Positions 1-9,029 of a DNA stretch of 64,000 bases are shown one piece after another. Made by a program: the position numbers and the translations under genes. The stretch comes from JAIBBD01 sp041390685 (GTDB lineage: Bacteria; Chloroflexota; Dehalococcoidia; UBA2979), in the NCBI GenBank assembly GCA_041390685.1, contig JAWKPL010000001.1, positions 434,001-498,000 of the forward strand, read 5' to 3'. The notes under the pieces were generated by a model. The model had not been told where the DNA came from, made no database searches, and saw only the letters and a program-made list of their open reading frames with translations. Each line of letters begins with the position of its first letter. The first letter of the stretch is position 1.

Positions 1-306
1 CACGCCGTGCACCAGCAGCGGCGCGACGACGTAGTAGTACGCCAGCAGCTGCACCATGCTCGCCGAGAGCAGATACCCCGCAGCTAGCGTCCCCAGCGGC
101 CAGTCCGTGGCGACCCACAGGATCACCCAGCCCGCGGTCGCCGCCGCGATCTGGCTCCCGCCCGGCCGCCTGGCGGCTTCCGGCGAACGCCACACGCGCC
201 GCACGTACCACACCGCGAGGAGGATCATCGCGGCCCAGATCCCGACGTACGGTTGCGGTGCCCACTCCCAGGGCACCGCAACCTGACCGCTGCACCACCA
301 GCTCAC
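1..306 (-). CDS. CtaG-like cytochrome c oxidase assembly factor (5' part, cut by window edge)
   Basis: The 102-codon open frame runs off the left edge. I place the start at a GTG (306) with GGGAGG about six bases upstream; the protein begins MSWWCSGQVAVPWEW. It then shows a membrane span near residues 22-36, an Arg-rich loop, and two hydrophobic stretches (about 53-69 and 71-100). The Trp-rich N-terminus and the WPLGTLAAGYLLSASM-like segment resemble the caa3_CtaG family, membrane proteins that help deliver copper to the CuB site of cytochrome c oxidase. It lies 45 bases after a PCu(A)C copper chaperone and a Sco1 gene on the same strand, which fits. A second CtaG is present at 49.7 kb. The family call is from memory of the pattern and only the N-terminal third is visible. 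Confidence 0.6.
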   Translation of the reverse strand, partial: MSWWCSGQVAVPWEWAPQPYVGIWAAMILLAVWYVRRVWRSPEAARRPGGSQIAAATAGWVILWVATDWPLGTLAAGYLLSASMVQLLAYYYVVAPLLVHGV

Positions 307-351
307 AGCGGCCTCCCGCCGCGCTGGACGCGCATCGAATCACGCTCCACG

Positions 352-864
352 TCAGTGCCCGGACATCGGCGTACCGGTCCCGGACATCGGCTCCGTCCCC
401 GCGGATTCCACCACCGGCGCCGTCACCCGTACTTCACCTGCCTGCTCGAACGTCAACGTCAGGGCGACCTCGTCCCCCTCCTTCAACTCGCGGTTGAGGT
501 CGATCAGCATCACGTGATAGCCGCCCCGCTCGAGCTTGAACTCGCCGTGAGCGGGAATCTCCATGCCCTCGACGCGAGACATCTTCATCGCCCCGTTCTC
601 CATCTTCGTCTGGTGTAGCTCGACCGCTCCCGCGACGTCCGACGCGGCGCTCACCAGCCGGTCGGCGCTGTCCCCGTGGTTCTCAATCACCATGTACGCC
701 GCGCCCAGGTCGGCCGGCGGCTCCGGCACGAACGGGTTCACGATCTGGATCCCCGCGTCCTCATCGGACGCGGCCTCGTCTTCGTCGCCACATGCGGTCG
801 CGGCCATCGCCACGATCGCCAGCCCCATCACGAGGCCCATCAAGCGGTATGTTCGGAGTTTCAT
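352..864 (-). CDS. PCu(A)C family periplasmic copper chaperone
   Basis: A 170-residue lipoprotein: signal peptide with lipobox ending at Cys25, then a DUF461/PCu(A)C domain. The family's copper site is visible: His84 with Met88, Met93 and Met95 in LHQTKMENGAMKM, and the distal HxM pair His117/Met119 in GGYHVML. The C-terminal tail is Met/Gly/His-rich (about residues 160-170), possibly an additional metal hook. PCu(A)C proteins pass Cu(I) to Sco or directly to the CuA site of oxidase subunit II on the outer face of the membrane. The ATG at 864 overlaps the sco stop codon (ATGA), so the two are translationally coupled. The frame stays open upstream but that part lies inside sco and is not expected to be used. 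Confidence 0.85.
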   Translation of the reverse strand: MKLRTYRLMGLVMGLAIVAMAATACGDEDEAASDEDAGIQIVNPFVPEPPADLGAAYMVIENHGDSADRLVSAASDVAGAVELHQTKMENGAMKMSRVEGMEIPAHGEFKLERGGYHVMLIDLNRELKEGDEVALTLTFEQAGEVRVTAPVVESAGTEPMSGTGTPMSGH

Positions 865-1559
865 GAATCGGTTCGTCCAATCTGAGCAAGTTCTTCGATC
901 GTCGAGGCCCAGGTGGCCTGCCGGATCCCCAGCGGGAACCACCAGGTCTCCTCGTCGCCCGCCGTGTACGCCGTTACCCACGCTGCATGACTGACGGCAT
1001 AACGGCCGTTCTCATCCGCCGGCTCGCGCTGCGCCGGCGGGACGCCCGCCGCCACCTGCGCCGCCCGCAACTCGTCGTCCGTACCCGTCAGCCCGATGAA
1101 CGTCGCATCGAAGTGGTCCAACCACGACCGCAGCCGTTCCGCTGAGTCACGAGGCGGGTCGACGCCCACGAAGATGACCTTCACGCGCCCGCGCAGCGAG
1201 CTCGGGATCTGGTCCAGCGCCCCGGCGATGTTCCCGAAGTGGACCGGGCATACATCAGGGCAGTTCGTGTAGCCGAAGTAGAGGAGCGTCAGAAAGCCCT
1301 CTGTCTCCGCCTGGAAGTCGAACCGTGCGCCCGACGTATCAGTCAGCACGAACGACGGTCGCGGCTGAGACTCCGCCACCATCGCCGGTGAGCGGTCGTC
1401 CGCCCCCGTGTCGCCGATGACCGTCCCATCCGCACCGCCGTCTTCCGAGCCGCACGCCGCGAGCAGCAGCGCCGCTCCCAGGACTGCCAGCAGGGCCACG
1501 CGTCGCGATGCACGCGCCGAGGTCGGAAGCCTCCGCGCCATGCGCAGAACGAGATACAT
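861..1559 (-). CDS. SCO1/SenC family copper-binding thioredoxin-fold protein
   Basis: A 232-residue lipoprotein (lipobox LLLAAC, Cys36) with an extracytoplasmic thioredoxin-like domain. The copper ligands of the Sco family are present: Cys100 and Cys104 in TNCPDVCP and His191 in the AVSHAAW segment. Sco proteins metallate or reduce the CuA centre of cytochrome oxidase subunit II. The gene sits between a His-containing secreted protein and the PCu(A)C chaperone on the minus strand, and its stop overlaps the start of the latter. An alternative start at Met7 (1541) would shorten only the n-region of the signal peptide. Confidence 0.9.
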   Translation of the reverse strand: MYLVLRMARRLPTSARASRRVALLAVLGAALLLAACGSEDGGADGTVIGDTGADDRSPAMVAESQPRPSFVLTDTSGARFDFQAETEGFLTLLYFGYTNCPDVCPVHFGNIAGALDQIPSSLRGRVKVIFVGVDPPRDSAERLRSWLDHFDATFIGLTGTDDELRAAQVAAGVPPAQREPADENGRYAVSHAAWVTAYTAGDEETWWFPLGIRQATWASTIEELAQIGRTDS

Positions 1560-1661
1560 GTGAAGTCACTCCAGCCTGGGCCGCGCAGCGGCTCCGCGGC
1601 GCGCTCCGTCGGGAGCACGCCGCGCACGCGTCCGCTGCCCGGCCCGAATCGGGCCTTGGGG

Positions 1662-2153
1662 TCAGGCGGCCGGCAGGGAGGACTTGGGAGGAGGGCTCGG
1701 GATCAGCGTCACCGCAGAGACCGGCCGCGCCCAGACCGCCATCGAGGTGACCAGCGTCACCCCGGCGCAGTGCAACGCGGGCGGGGCGGGCGGGGGTAGC
1801 ACACTGCCGCTGAGGTCGTGGTCGAACAGGAACACGACTTCCGCCGTTGCGCCCTCGCCGCCATCGGCGGTGTCGGCGACCGGCTGCGCGGCCGCCTCGT
1901 CGGCGACCCGCCCGTCCGGATGCAACGCGCAGAAGTGCAGCGGCGCGCTCGTCGTCACAGCGGCCGGCTCGTCCCACGGATGCGAGTGCGGTCTCGCCAC
2001 TCCATCCGCGAACAGGTGGCCGTGGTCGGGCGTCCACGCCGCGAGCGCCGGCATCGCCGGCGTCAGCAACGGCGCGAGCAGTCCGAAGATCGCCATCGCG
2101 GCGAGTACCTGGCGCAGCCGCCGCACCGTCCGTGGACCAGCTCCGGGGACCAT
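1662..2153 (-). CDS. Secreted His-containing hypothetical protein upstream of sco
   Basis: About 163 residues: an N-terminal signal peptide or anchor (residues 13-37, ending PALA-AW), then a short domain with several His and Cys residues (HGHLF near 44, RPHSHPW near 55, HFCALHPDG near 73, ALHC near 127) and a Pro/Ser-rich C-terminus. I recognise no family. The histidines, two cysteines and position at the head of the Sco/PCu(A)C/CtaG group suggest a copper-related extracytoplasmic role, but this is inference. The start is uncertain: ATG 2153 gives a clean signal peptide but its GGGGAGG abuts the codon; GTG 2162 and ATG 2207 are alternatives in the same frame. Confidence 0.55.
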   Translation of the reverse strand: MVPGAGPRTVRRLRQVLAAMAIFGLLAPLLTPAMPALAAWTPDHGHLFADGVARPHSHPWDEPAAVTTSAPLHFCALHPDGRVADEAAAQPVADTADGGEGATAEVVFLFDHDLSGSVLPPPAPPALHCAGVTLVTSMAVWARPVSAVTLIPSPPPKSSLPAA

Positions 2154-2345
2154 CCTCCCCACGATTGCCCCAAAACCACCTGAGGGCAACCCGACGGCGC
2201 CGCGCATCGCCGAGCGCGCACCCCGCACCTCGACCGCGCGGGATGGGACACGCGCATTGACACCCGCCCGGCGCGCTGTATATGAACACCCAAGTGGGCC
2301 GCCGCAACGGCCGCCCGAGGATTGCCCGCAAAGAGGGGGTTCGAG

Positions 2346-3122
2346 TTGCCAGACCTGCTGTACGAGAAGAAGCAAAACTACGCCATCTTCACCTACAACC
2401 GCCCCGAGCGGCTCAACGCCCTCGGCGGCACCCTCATGGAGGAGCTGCACGTCGCCCTCCAGGACTTCATCGGCGACCCCGACATGCGCGCCGCCATCGT
2501 TACCGGCGCCGGCCGCGCCTTCTCCGCCGGCGCTGACCTCAAGGCCATGGCCGAGCGCAACGCCAGCGGCCAGCGCCAGATCGCCCTCGGCCACCGCGGC
2601 CTCGACCACAGCTTCCCCTGGGTCGACGTCCCCAAGCCCGTCATCGCGGCGGTCAACGGACTCGCCGTCGGCGGCGGCATGGAGACCGCGATGTCCTGCG
2701 ACATCCGCATCGCCTCCACGGATGCCTACTTCGGCCTCTTCGAGGTCAAGCGCGGCATCATGGCCGGCTACGGCATCCACCACCTCATGCGGCTCATCCC
2801 CGCCTCCCACGCCTACTACACCGTCTTCACCGCCGACCGCATCTCGCCCCAGCAGGCCCTCGACTGGGGCTTCGTCACCGAGGTCGTCGAGCCCGACCGC
2901 CTCATCCCGCGCGCCGAGGAGATCGCCGCCATGATCGCGGAGAACGCCCCCCTCGCGGAGGCCGGCTCCAAGGCGATCATGCGCTCGTGGCGCACCTACG
3001 GCATCGACGACTCCCTGCAGCTCAACACCTGGGTCAGCAAGGTCGTCATCGATTCCGAAGACGCCAAGGAGGGCCCCCTCGCCTTCACCGAGAAGCGCGC
3101 ACCCGTCTGGAAGGGCCGCTAA
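2346..3122 (+). CDS. Enoyl-CoA hydratase/isomerase family protein
   Basis: 258 residues, full crotonase length. I chose the TTG at 2346 because AGAGGGGG lies six bases upstream and because the paralogue at 56.5-57.2 kb starts at the matching residue (MPDLLYEKK). Both acid residues expected of a hydratase are present: Glu113 in GGGMETAM and Glu133 in FEVKRG; the oxyanion-hole region AFSAGADLKAMAE is also present. The substrate is unknown. Its close similarity to the 56.5 kb gene (both have NRPERLNALGGT, KRGI-AGYG-HHL) suggests duplication and a role in the same CoA-ester pathway. The gene stands alone, followed by a strong terminator hairpin, and diverges from the copper-chaperone group on its left. 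Confidence 0.88.
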   Translation: MPDLLYEKKQNYAIFTYNRPERLNALGGTLMEELHVALQDFIGDPDMRAAIVTGAGRAFSAGADLKAMAERNASGQRQIALGHRGLDHSFPWVDVPKPVIAAVNGLAVGGGMETAMSCDIRIASTDAYFGLFEVKRGIMAGYGIHHLMRLIPASHAYYTVFTADRISPQQALDWGFVTEVVEPDRLIPRAEEIAAMIAENAPLAEAGSKAIMRSWRTYGIDDSLQLNTWVSKVVIDSEDAKEGPLAFTEKRAPVWKGR

Positions 3123-3147
3123 CCGCAACCTCCTTCGAGGTCACACC

Positions 3148-3180
3148 GAACCAGCCGAGGCTCCCCGCCTCGGCTGGTTC
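3148..3180 (+). terminator. Hairpin terminator after the enoyl-CoA hydratase
   Basis: Perfect 13-bp inverted repeat (arms 3148-3160 and 3168-3180, starting GAACCAGCC) with a 7-base loop, 25 bases after the stop codon. It is followed by TTGTATT, a weak T-tract. The next gene is convergent. Confidence 0.8.
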
Positions 3181-3381
3181 TTGTATTCACCGCGCACTCC
3201 TGAGTCGCGACCTTACTCGGAGCATCCTCCCCACAGCGACACGAAACTCCTCAACAGGCCGACTCCAATCCCGCCTTGAGGGGGGACGCCGGGGGTGGGG
3301 GTGCCTCCGACCGACGCCCGAATCGCCTCCCGCACTCATCGAGGTCCTCCGCCCCGTTGCACCCGTACCTCCCCGCCCCCC

Positions 3382-4188
3382 CTACCGCCCGAGGTACCGC
3401 CCAGCCCGCCGCTCCGAAAACGCCGCCATCGCCTCCAGGTGGTCCTCACTCTTGAAGCACGCCACCTCCGCCGCGATCGAGTACGGCAGGATTTCGTTCG
3501 CGATCAGGCTCACGTACCGGTTGATCGCAGTCTTCGTCGACCGCACCGCCATCGGCGCCCCCGCCGACAGCCGCCGCGCCATCGCCACCGCCTCATCGAG
3601 CAGCGCCTCATCGTCCACGACCCGGAATACCAGCCCAAGGCGATACGCCTCCTCCGCCGGCACGAGCTCACCGGTCAAGAGGTAGTACCGCGCCTGCTGC
3701 AGCCCCGCGAGCAGCGGCCACAGCAGCGCCCCGCCGTCGCCCGCCGTCACCCCCTGGTTCGACACGTGCGTATCGCCGAAGCGCGCGGTGGGCGATGCCA
3801 GCACCACATCCCCGAGCAGCGCGAGCGTGCACCCGATCCCCAGCGCGTACCCCCGGACCGCCGTCACCACCGGCTTGTCCAGCCCCACCCAGTCGAGGAG
3901 TAGGTTGCGCGCCTCCACCAGCATCTCCCCGAACATCGCGTCGGCCTCGAGCTCCCCCATGTCCGCCCCCGAGCAGAACGACGTCCCCGCCCCCACGATC
4001 ACGGCCGCCCGCACCTCCTCATCCGCCTGCAACGCCCGAGGCAGCCGCGCGATCTCCGTATGCATCCGCGAGGTCACCGCATTCAGCCGCTGCGGCCGGT
4101 TCAGCGTCAGCACCACCACCCCGTCATCGCGCCGCTCAATCAGCAGATGCTCGAAATCCTGCTGCCGCAACCCCGCCTTGACCGCCAT
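3382..4188 (-). CDS. Crotonase-fold protein lacking both hydratase glutamates
   Basis: 268 residues with the crotonase pattern (LNRPQRLNAV near 30; SFCSGADMGEL oxyanion region near 70). At the two positions that carry the catalytic glutamates in enoyl-CoA hydratases it has Thr (GIGCTLAL) and His (FGDTHVSNQG), so simple water addition to an enoyl-CoA is unlikely; an isomerase, hydrolase or other acyl-CoA activity is more probable. The ATG at 4188 is followed by a normal N-terminus for the family. It is a single gene on the minus strand, convergent with the hydratase on its left and divergent from the methyltransferase on its right. Confidence 0.82.
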   Translation of the reverse strand: MAVKAGLRQQDFEHLLIERRDDGVVVLTLNRPQRLNAVTSRMHTEIARLPRALQADEEVRAAVIVGAGTSFCSGADMGELEADAMFGEMLVEARNLLLDWVGLDKPVVTAVRGYALGIGCTLALLGDVVLASPTARFGDTHVSNQGVTAGDGGALLWPLLAGLQQARYYLLTGELVPAEEAYRLGLVFRVVDDEALLDEAVAMARRLSAGAPMAVRSTKTAINRYVSLIANEILPYSIAAEVACFKSEDHLEAMAAFSERRAGRYLGR

Positions 4189-4355
4189 CCCGGCCTCCCT
4201 TCGGATGTCCCGGCCGCGCTAAGACGGCCGGTACCTCATCACGAAGACTATCGCGCATGCTCCGGCAACATGGCCGCCGGCTCGACGTTCCCAAGTGCCG
4301 AGGAGCCGCCGAGAAGCCCGAGGTATGATCGCCACGGACCGATCGGAGTTCACCG

Positions 4356-5579
4356 TTGGTACAGCCCGAACTCCTGCCCGGCCTCGCCCTCACGGCCATC
4401 CTCGTAGCCGGCGCAAGGGCGGCCGAGAGCAAGCGGACGGACCACCTGTTCGACGACCCCAACGCGCGCGCATTCGTCGAGGCGGCAGGCGCGGCCTCGC
4501 CGGCGATCGCGCAAGCAGTGGCACAGGGGTCCCCAGACCCGAAAGTGAACGAAGCCCGTCACAACTCCGTCGCCGTCCGCACGCGCTTCTTCGACGACTA
4601 CCTCGGCGCAGCCGCCGCGTCGGGCTGCCACCAGGTGATCGTCCTTGCCGTCGGCCTCGACGCCCGAGCGTTCCGCCTCCCCTGGCCCGCGGGCGTCCGA
4701 TTGTGGGAGCTCGATACGCCCGAGGTATTCGCGTTTAAGGAGCGCGTACTCGCAGAACGGGATGCACGACCCGGCTGCGCGCGGACGGTGGTCCCCATCG
4801 ACCTCCGGGAGGACTGGCCTCCCGCCTTGCGTCACGCGGGCGTCGACCCGGCGGCGCCGGCCGCATGGCTCATCGAGGGCCTGCTCATGTACCTCGATGA
4901 ACGCGAGCGCGACCTCCTGCTCGACCGGGTCGGCACACTCTCGAGTCCCGGAAGCCGTCTCGCTCTCGACCACGCGCCGGGGTTCTTCTCACCGCCAGCC
5001 GTCACCGGCGCCGACGATCCTCGTGGCGAGGACGCCGCCGCCAGCGCGGCGAAGTGGGCGGCGGCGTCCTCGGACGCGTCGCTCGTCGAGCCGGCCGAAT
5101 GGCTGCAACGTCACGGCTGGCGCGCCGAGGTCGAAGCTCCCGCGGCGCTGTTCGCTCGCCACGGTCGGCCGCTGCCAGCACAGTTAGCCCGGCAATCCAC
5201 TGAGGGCGCCCCGGAGTTATCTGGCGACCGCCGAGCGCGCCTAGCGGACGCACATTGGCGCGCTCCCGCCGCCCCCAAACTTCGCCCACCCTTCACGAGC
5301 ACCCAACTCCTGTCGACGCGCGGCCGCGCACGCGAAGCCTGCCGCGTTCGAGGAGTCAAGGGGGCGAAGCCCCCTTTTGGGGTGGGCGGGCGGGCCTTCC
5401 AAAAAATACAGCCGGCCGCGAAGCGGCCGTCCTTACCGCGCCGCGAGGCGGCGCGCCTCCCCTTCTCCCCCCGGGAGAAGGGGCCGGGGGATGAGGGAGC
5501 AAACGATGCCCCACGTCCAGCCCCGGCAGACTCCTCACGGACCACGTCCCGAGGTACCACCGCCGTCGTTCGCGCATAG
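4356..5579 (+). CDS. SAM-dependent methyltransferase (COG3315/LCMT-like) with repeat-derived C-terminal tail
   Basis: The first ~290 residues resemble bacterial leucine-carboxymethyltransferase-like enzymes: RHNSVAVRTRFFDDYL near 68, the SAM-binding VIVLAVGLDARAFRL near 93-107, the acidic strand WELDTPEVFAFK near 116, and LIEGLLMYL near 168. The natural target cannot be predicted. The family normally ends after about 280-300 residues; here the frame continues from about position 5320 through a dispersed intergenic repeat and gains roughly 85 Arg/Pro-rich residues unlike any enzyme. I read this as loss of the original stop by repeat insertion. The start is a TTG (4356), with only a weak upstream purine run, so it is not secure. 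Confidence 0.7.
   Translation: MVQPELLPGLALTAILVAGARAAESKRTDHLFDDPNARAFVEAAGAASPAIAQAVAQGSPDPKVNEARHNSVAVRTRFFDDYLGAAAASGCHQVIVLAVGLDARAFRLPWPAGVRLWELDTPEVFAFKERVLAERDARPGCARTVVPIDLREDWPPALRHAGVDPAAPAAWLIEGLLMYLDERERDLLLDRVGTLSSPGSRLALDHAPGFFSPPAVTGADDPRGEDAAASAAKWAAASSDASLVEPAEWLQRHGWRAEVEAPAALFARHGRPLPAQLARQSTEGAPELSGDRRARLADAHWRAPAAPKLRPPFTSTQLLSTRGRAREACRVRGVKGAKPPFGVGGRAFQKIQPAAKRPSLPRREAARLPFSPREKGPGDEGANDAPRPAPADSSRTTSRGTTAVVRA
5322..5500 (+). repeat. Dispersed intergenic repeat, copy 1 (modules A-B-C-D)
   Basis: Copy with all four modules: A (CGAAGCCTGCCGCGTTCGAG, 5333-5352), B (AAGCCCCCTTTTGGGG then GGGCGGGCGGGCCTTCC, ending 5400), C (ACAGCCGGCCGCGAAGCGGC, 5408-5427, able to fold as a hairpin) and D (a palindromic CTTCTCCC...GGGAGAAGG followed by GGCCGGGGGATGAGGG, about 5462-5498). 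It overlaps the 3' end of the methyltransferase frame. Confidence 0.75.
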
Positions 5580-5587
5580 CGCCCCGT

Positions 5588-5735
5588 CCGGCCGCGCAGG
5601 CGAAGCCTGCCGCGTTCGAGGGGTCAAGCCGGCGAAGCCCCCTTGAGGTGGGCGGGGGGCCTTCCAAAGAAATACAGCCGGGCCGCGCAGCGGCCCGTCC
5701 ACACCGGGCCGGCGCAGCCGCCCGCCTCCGATGCT
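5588..5735 (+). repeat. Dispersed intergenic repeat, copy 2 (modules A-B-C)
   Basis: A second copy in tandem with copy 1, same orientation: A (GCGAAGCCTGCCGCGTTCGA, 5600-5619), B (GGCGAAGCCCCCTTGAGG then GGGGGGCCTTCC, ending about 5665) and C (ACAGCCGGGCCGCGCAGCGG, 5674-5693). It abuts the argG stop codon, so it occupies the convergent space between the methyltransferase and argG. Confidence 0.72.
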
Positions 5736-5737
5736 CC

Positions 5738-6982
5738 CTACTCCTCGCCCGTCGTCCCGAGGCGCAACGGGTCTTCCTCTTTCGCGTCCAGCATCAACTG
5801 GCGACGCGCCTGCACCTCCACCGGCAGCCCGTGCAGCTTGATGAACCCCTGCGCCGCCGTCTGGTCGAACTGGTCGCCCTCGCTGTACGTCGCCAGCGCA
5901 TGGCTGTACAGACTCCGATCCGACTGCCGCCCGACCGCCGTCGCCGACCCTCGATGCAGCCGCATCCGCACCTCGCCGGTCACGTGCCGCTGCGTCGACT
6001 GTACATACGCCGCGAGGTCCTGGTGATGCGCCGTGAACCACAACCCGTTGTAGATCAGGTCCGCGTACTCCTGCGCCACCCGCTCCTTGAACCGCAGCTG
6101 CAGCTTCGTCAGCGTCAGCGACTCCAGTGCCCGGTGCGCCTCCAGCAACGTCACCGCCGCCGGTGACTCGTACACCTCGCGCGACTTAATCCCCACGAGG
6201 CGGTCCTCGACCATGTCGATCCGCCCCACGCCGTGCTCACCCGCCAGCGTGTTCAGCCGCTCCACCAGCTCCACCGCCCCCAGGGACTCCCCATCGAGGG
6301 CCACCGGCACTCCGTGGTCGAAGCGCACTGTCACGTACGCCGGTTCCTCCGGCGTCGCGCGCACCGCCTTCGTCCACTCGTACACCTCCTCCGGAGGCTC
6401 CACCCACGGGTCCTCGAGGATCCCCGCCTCCACGGCGCGGCCCCACAGGTTCTCGTCCACCGAGTACGGCGACGCAATCGTCTGCTTGATCGGGATCCCG
6501 AACCGCTCGGCGTACGCGATCGCCTCGTCGCGATTCATCAGGTTCTCGCGCGCCGTCCCGATCACCTTCAGGTCGGGCCCCAGCGCCCGGATCGAGACAT
6601 CGAACCGCACCTGGTCGTTGCCCTTGCCCGTGCACCCATGCGCCACCGCCGTCGCGCCCACCTCGCGCGCCTTGTCCACGAGCAGCTTCGCGATCAACGG
6701 CCGTCCGAGGGCCGTCGCCAGCGGGTACGACCCCTCGTACACCGCCCCTGCGCCCAGCGCCGGAAACACGAAGTACCGCAGGAAGTCGTCCTTCGCGTCG
6801 ACGACGTCGACCTCCAGCGCGCCCGCCGTCAGCCCACGCTCCCGCGCCCCCTCAATGTCCGGCAGGCTCCCGAGGTCCACCATCAGGCACACGACGTCGT
6901 AGCCGTGCGCCTCCTGCAACCACTTCGTCGCCACCGAGGTGTCCAGCCCCCCGGAGTACGCCAGCACGATCGTCTCACCCAT
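5738..6982 (-). CDS. argG: Argininosuccinate synthase
   Basis: 414 residues, the usual length. It catalyses ATP-dependent condensation of citrulline and aspartate in arginine synthesis. The N-terminal ATP pyrophosphatase loop (AYSGGLDTSV, residues 8-17) is intact, followed by the citrulline/aspartate-binding region (AHGCTGKGNDQVRFD near 113) and the synthetase domain (SPYSVDENLWGR near 166; GIKSREVYESPA near 265). It is cytoplasmic. It is separated from the argJ-argB-argD block by one unrelated gene and 800 bases, so it probably has its own promoter: a TATACT -10-like sequence lies on this strand at 7052-7057. Confidence 0.96.
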   Translation of the reverse strand: MGETIVLAYSGGLDTSVATKWLQEAHGYDVVCLMVDLGSLPDIEGARERGLTAGALEVDVVDAKDDFLRYFVFPALGAGAVYEGSYPLATALGRPLIAKLLVDKAREVGATAVAHGCTGKGNDQVRFDVSIRALGPDLKVIGTARENLMNRDEAIAYAERFGIPIKQTIASPYSVDENLWGRAVEAGILEDPWVEPPEEVYEWTKAVRATPEEPAYVTVRFDHGVPVALDGESLGAVELVERLNTLAGEHGVGRIDMVEDRLVGIKSREVYESPAAVTLLEAHRALESLTLTKLQLRFKERVAQEYADLIYNGLWFTAHHQDLAAYVQSTQRHVTGEVRMRLHRGSATAVGRQSDRSLYSHALATYSEGDQFDQTAAQGFIKLHGLPVEVQARRQLMLDAKEEDPLRLGTTGEE

Positions 6983-7051
6983 GACCCGCTCCGCCCGTGA
7001 AGATTCGAGGACATCGCCTGCAGGCCCCGCCTGCGAGAGACGACGTGCCTG

Positions 7052-7057
7052 AGTATA
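7052..7057 (-). promoter_or_regulatory. Candidate -10 element upstream of argG
   Basis: TATACT on the minus strand, about 70 bases upstream of the argG ATG in otherwise GC-rich DNA. No convincing -35 hexamer is visible 17 bases further upstream, so this is a weak call. Confidence 0.3.
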
Positions 7058-7120
7058 AGAGCGCCGCTGCTAGCCGCCTTCCTCATTCGCGATGCGGCAT
7101 GTGCGGATGCGACCGGGTGA

Positions 7121-7624
7121 CTACGCCCAGGGCAGCCGCGCCTCGTCGATCAGCCGAATGAGGGCGCGGACGCGCTCATGCTCGGGCCGCCACGCCGCCC
7201 ACACGACCCGCCCCCACTCCCGGATGGCCTCGTCCCGGGACTCGCCCGGCGGCGACGCCAGCACGTCGAGGACGGTCATCGCCGGGGACTCCGGCGGCGT
7301 CCCGAACCGCGGCCACTCCCGCCGGCGCTCGGCCAGCTGCACGTGCGCCAGCTGGACTCGCTTGCCGCTGTATCCGCGCTCCGCGAAGAGGCACAGCCCG
7401 AGGAGCGAGAACGCCCCCGCCAGCGGCCGCATCTCCTCGGTGAGATGCGACGCCATGTGCGCGTCCACGGCGATCTGATGCAGGAAAAACGAACCCTGCA
7501 GGCTCAACGTGTACGCCAGCACCCGGTCATACAGCGTCAGGCACTCCGCCGACGCCCACGAGGTCGCTTCCCGCGCCCCCGCCTCCACGCCCGGTTCGAT
7601 GCCACAGCCATGACAGGGCGTCAC
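7121..7624 (-). CDS. DUF5946-like hypothetical protein
   Basis: 167 residues, apparently cytoplasmic and helical. The N-terminal CHGCG (Cys4, Cys7) followed by another Cys (SAECLTLYDRVLAYTL near 28) and then FFLHQIAVDAHMASH near 48 matches my memory of the DUF5946 pattern (CxxCG followed by HxxxVDAY-like residues), which has no known function. The C-terminal part is rich in Arg, Trp and Glu. Nothing in the context (between argG and argD, separated by gaps of more than 100 bases) suggests a role. Confidence 0.6.
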   Translation of the reverse strand: MTPCHGCGIEPGVEAGAREATSWASAECLTLYDRVLAYTLSLQGSFFLHQIAVDAHMASHLTEEMRPLAGAFSLLGLCLFAERGYSGKRVQLAHVQLAERRREWPRFGTPPESPAMTVLDVLASPPGESRDEAIREWGRVVWAAWRPEHERVRALIRLIDEARLPWA

Positions 7625-7716
7625 GCCCGCCTCCCCTACAACCCACCGGCCCGGACGCGCGAAAGGGGATCGAAGATAGAGGGGGTGAGTGCAGGACTCA
7701 GCGCCGGGTATCCGCG

Positions 7717-7752
7717 CCTCTCTCCCGCGAGCGGGGGAGGGTGCGGGAGGGG
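7717..7752 (+). repeat. Isolated D-module of the dispersed repeat
   Basis: CTCTCCCGCGAGCGGGGGAG palindrome followed by GGTGCGGGAGGGG, in the 174-base gap between the DUF5946-like gene and argD. It resembles only the terminal module of the longer repeat. The rest of this gap shows nothing recognisable. Confidence 0.5.
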
Positions 7753-7798
7753 TCCGAGAAACGCCGCCCGAGACCGGGAGGCCTCCTCGCCCTCCTTG

Positions 7799-8989
<1,191 letters not shown>

Positions 8990-9029
8990 GTCATCGCTCC
9001 TCTGCTGCTTCCTCGTCGCTCGATGGAGT

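Noticed and set aside
3270..3310. G-rich stretch resembling a further repeat D-module
   Set aside because: It lacks the CTCCC/GGGAG palindrome and adjoining modules, so it is probably just G-rich intergenic DNA.
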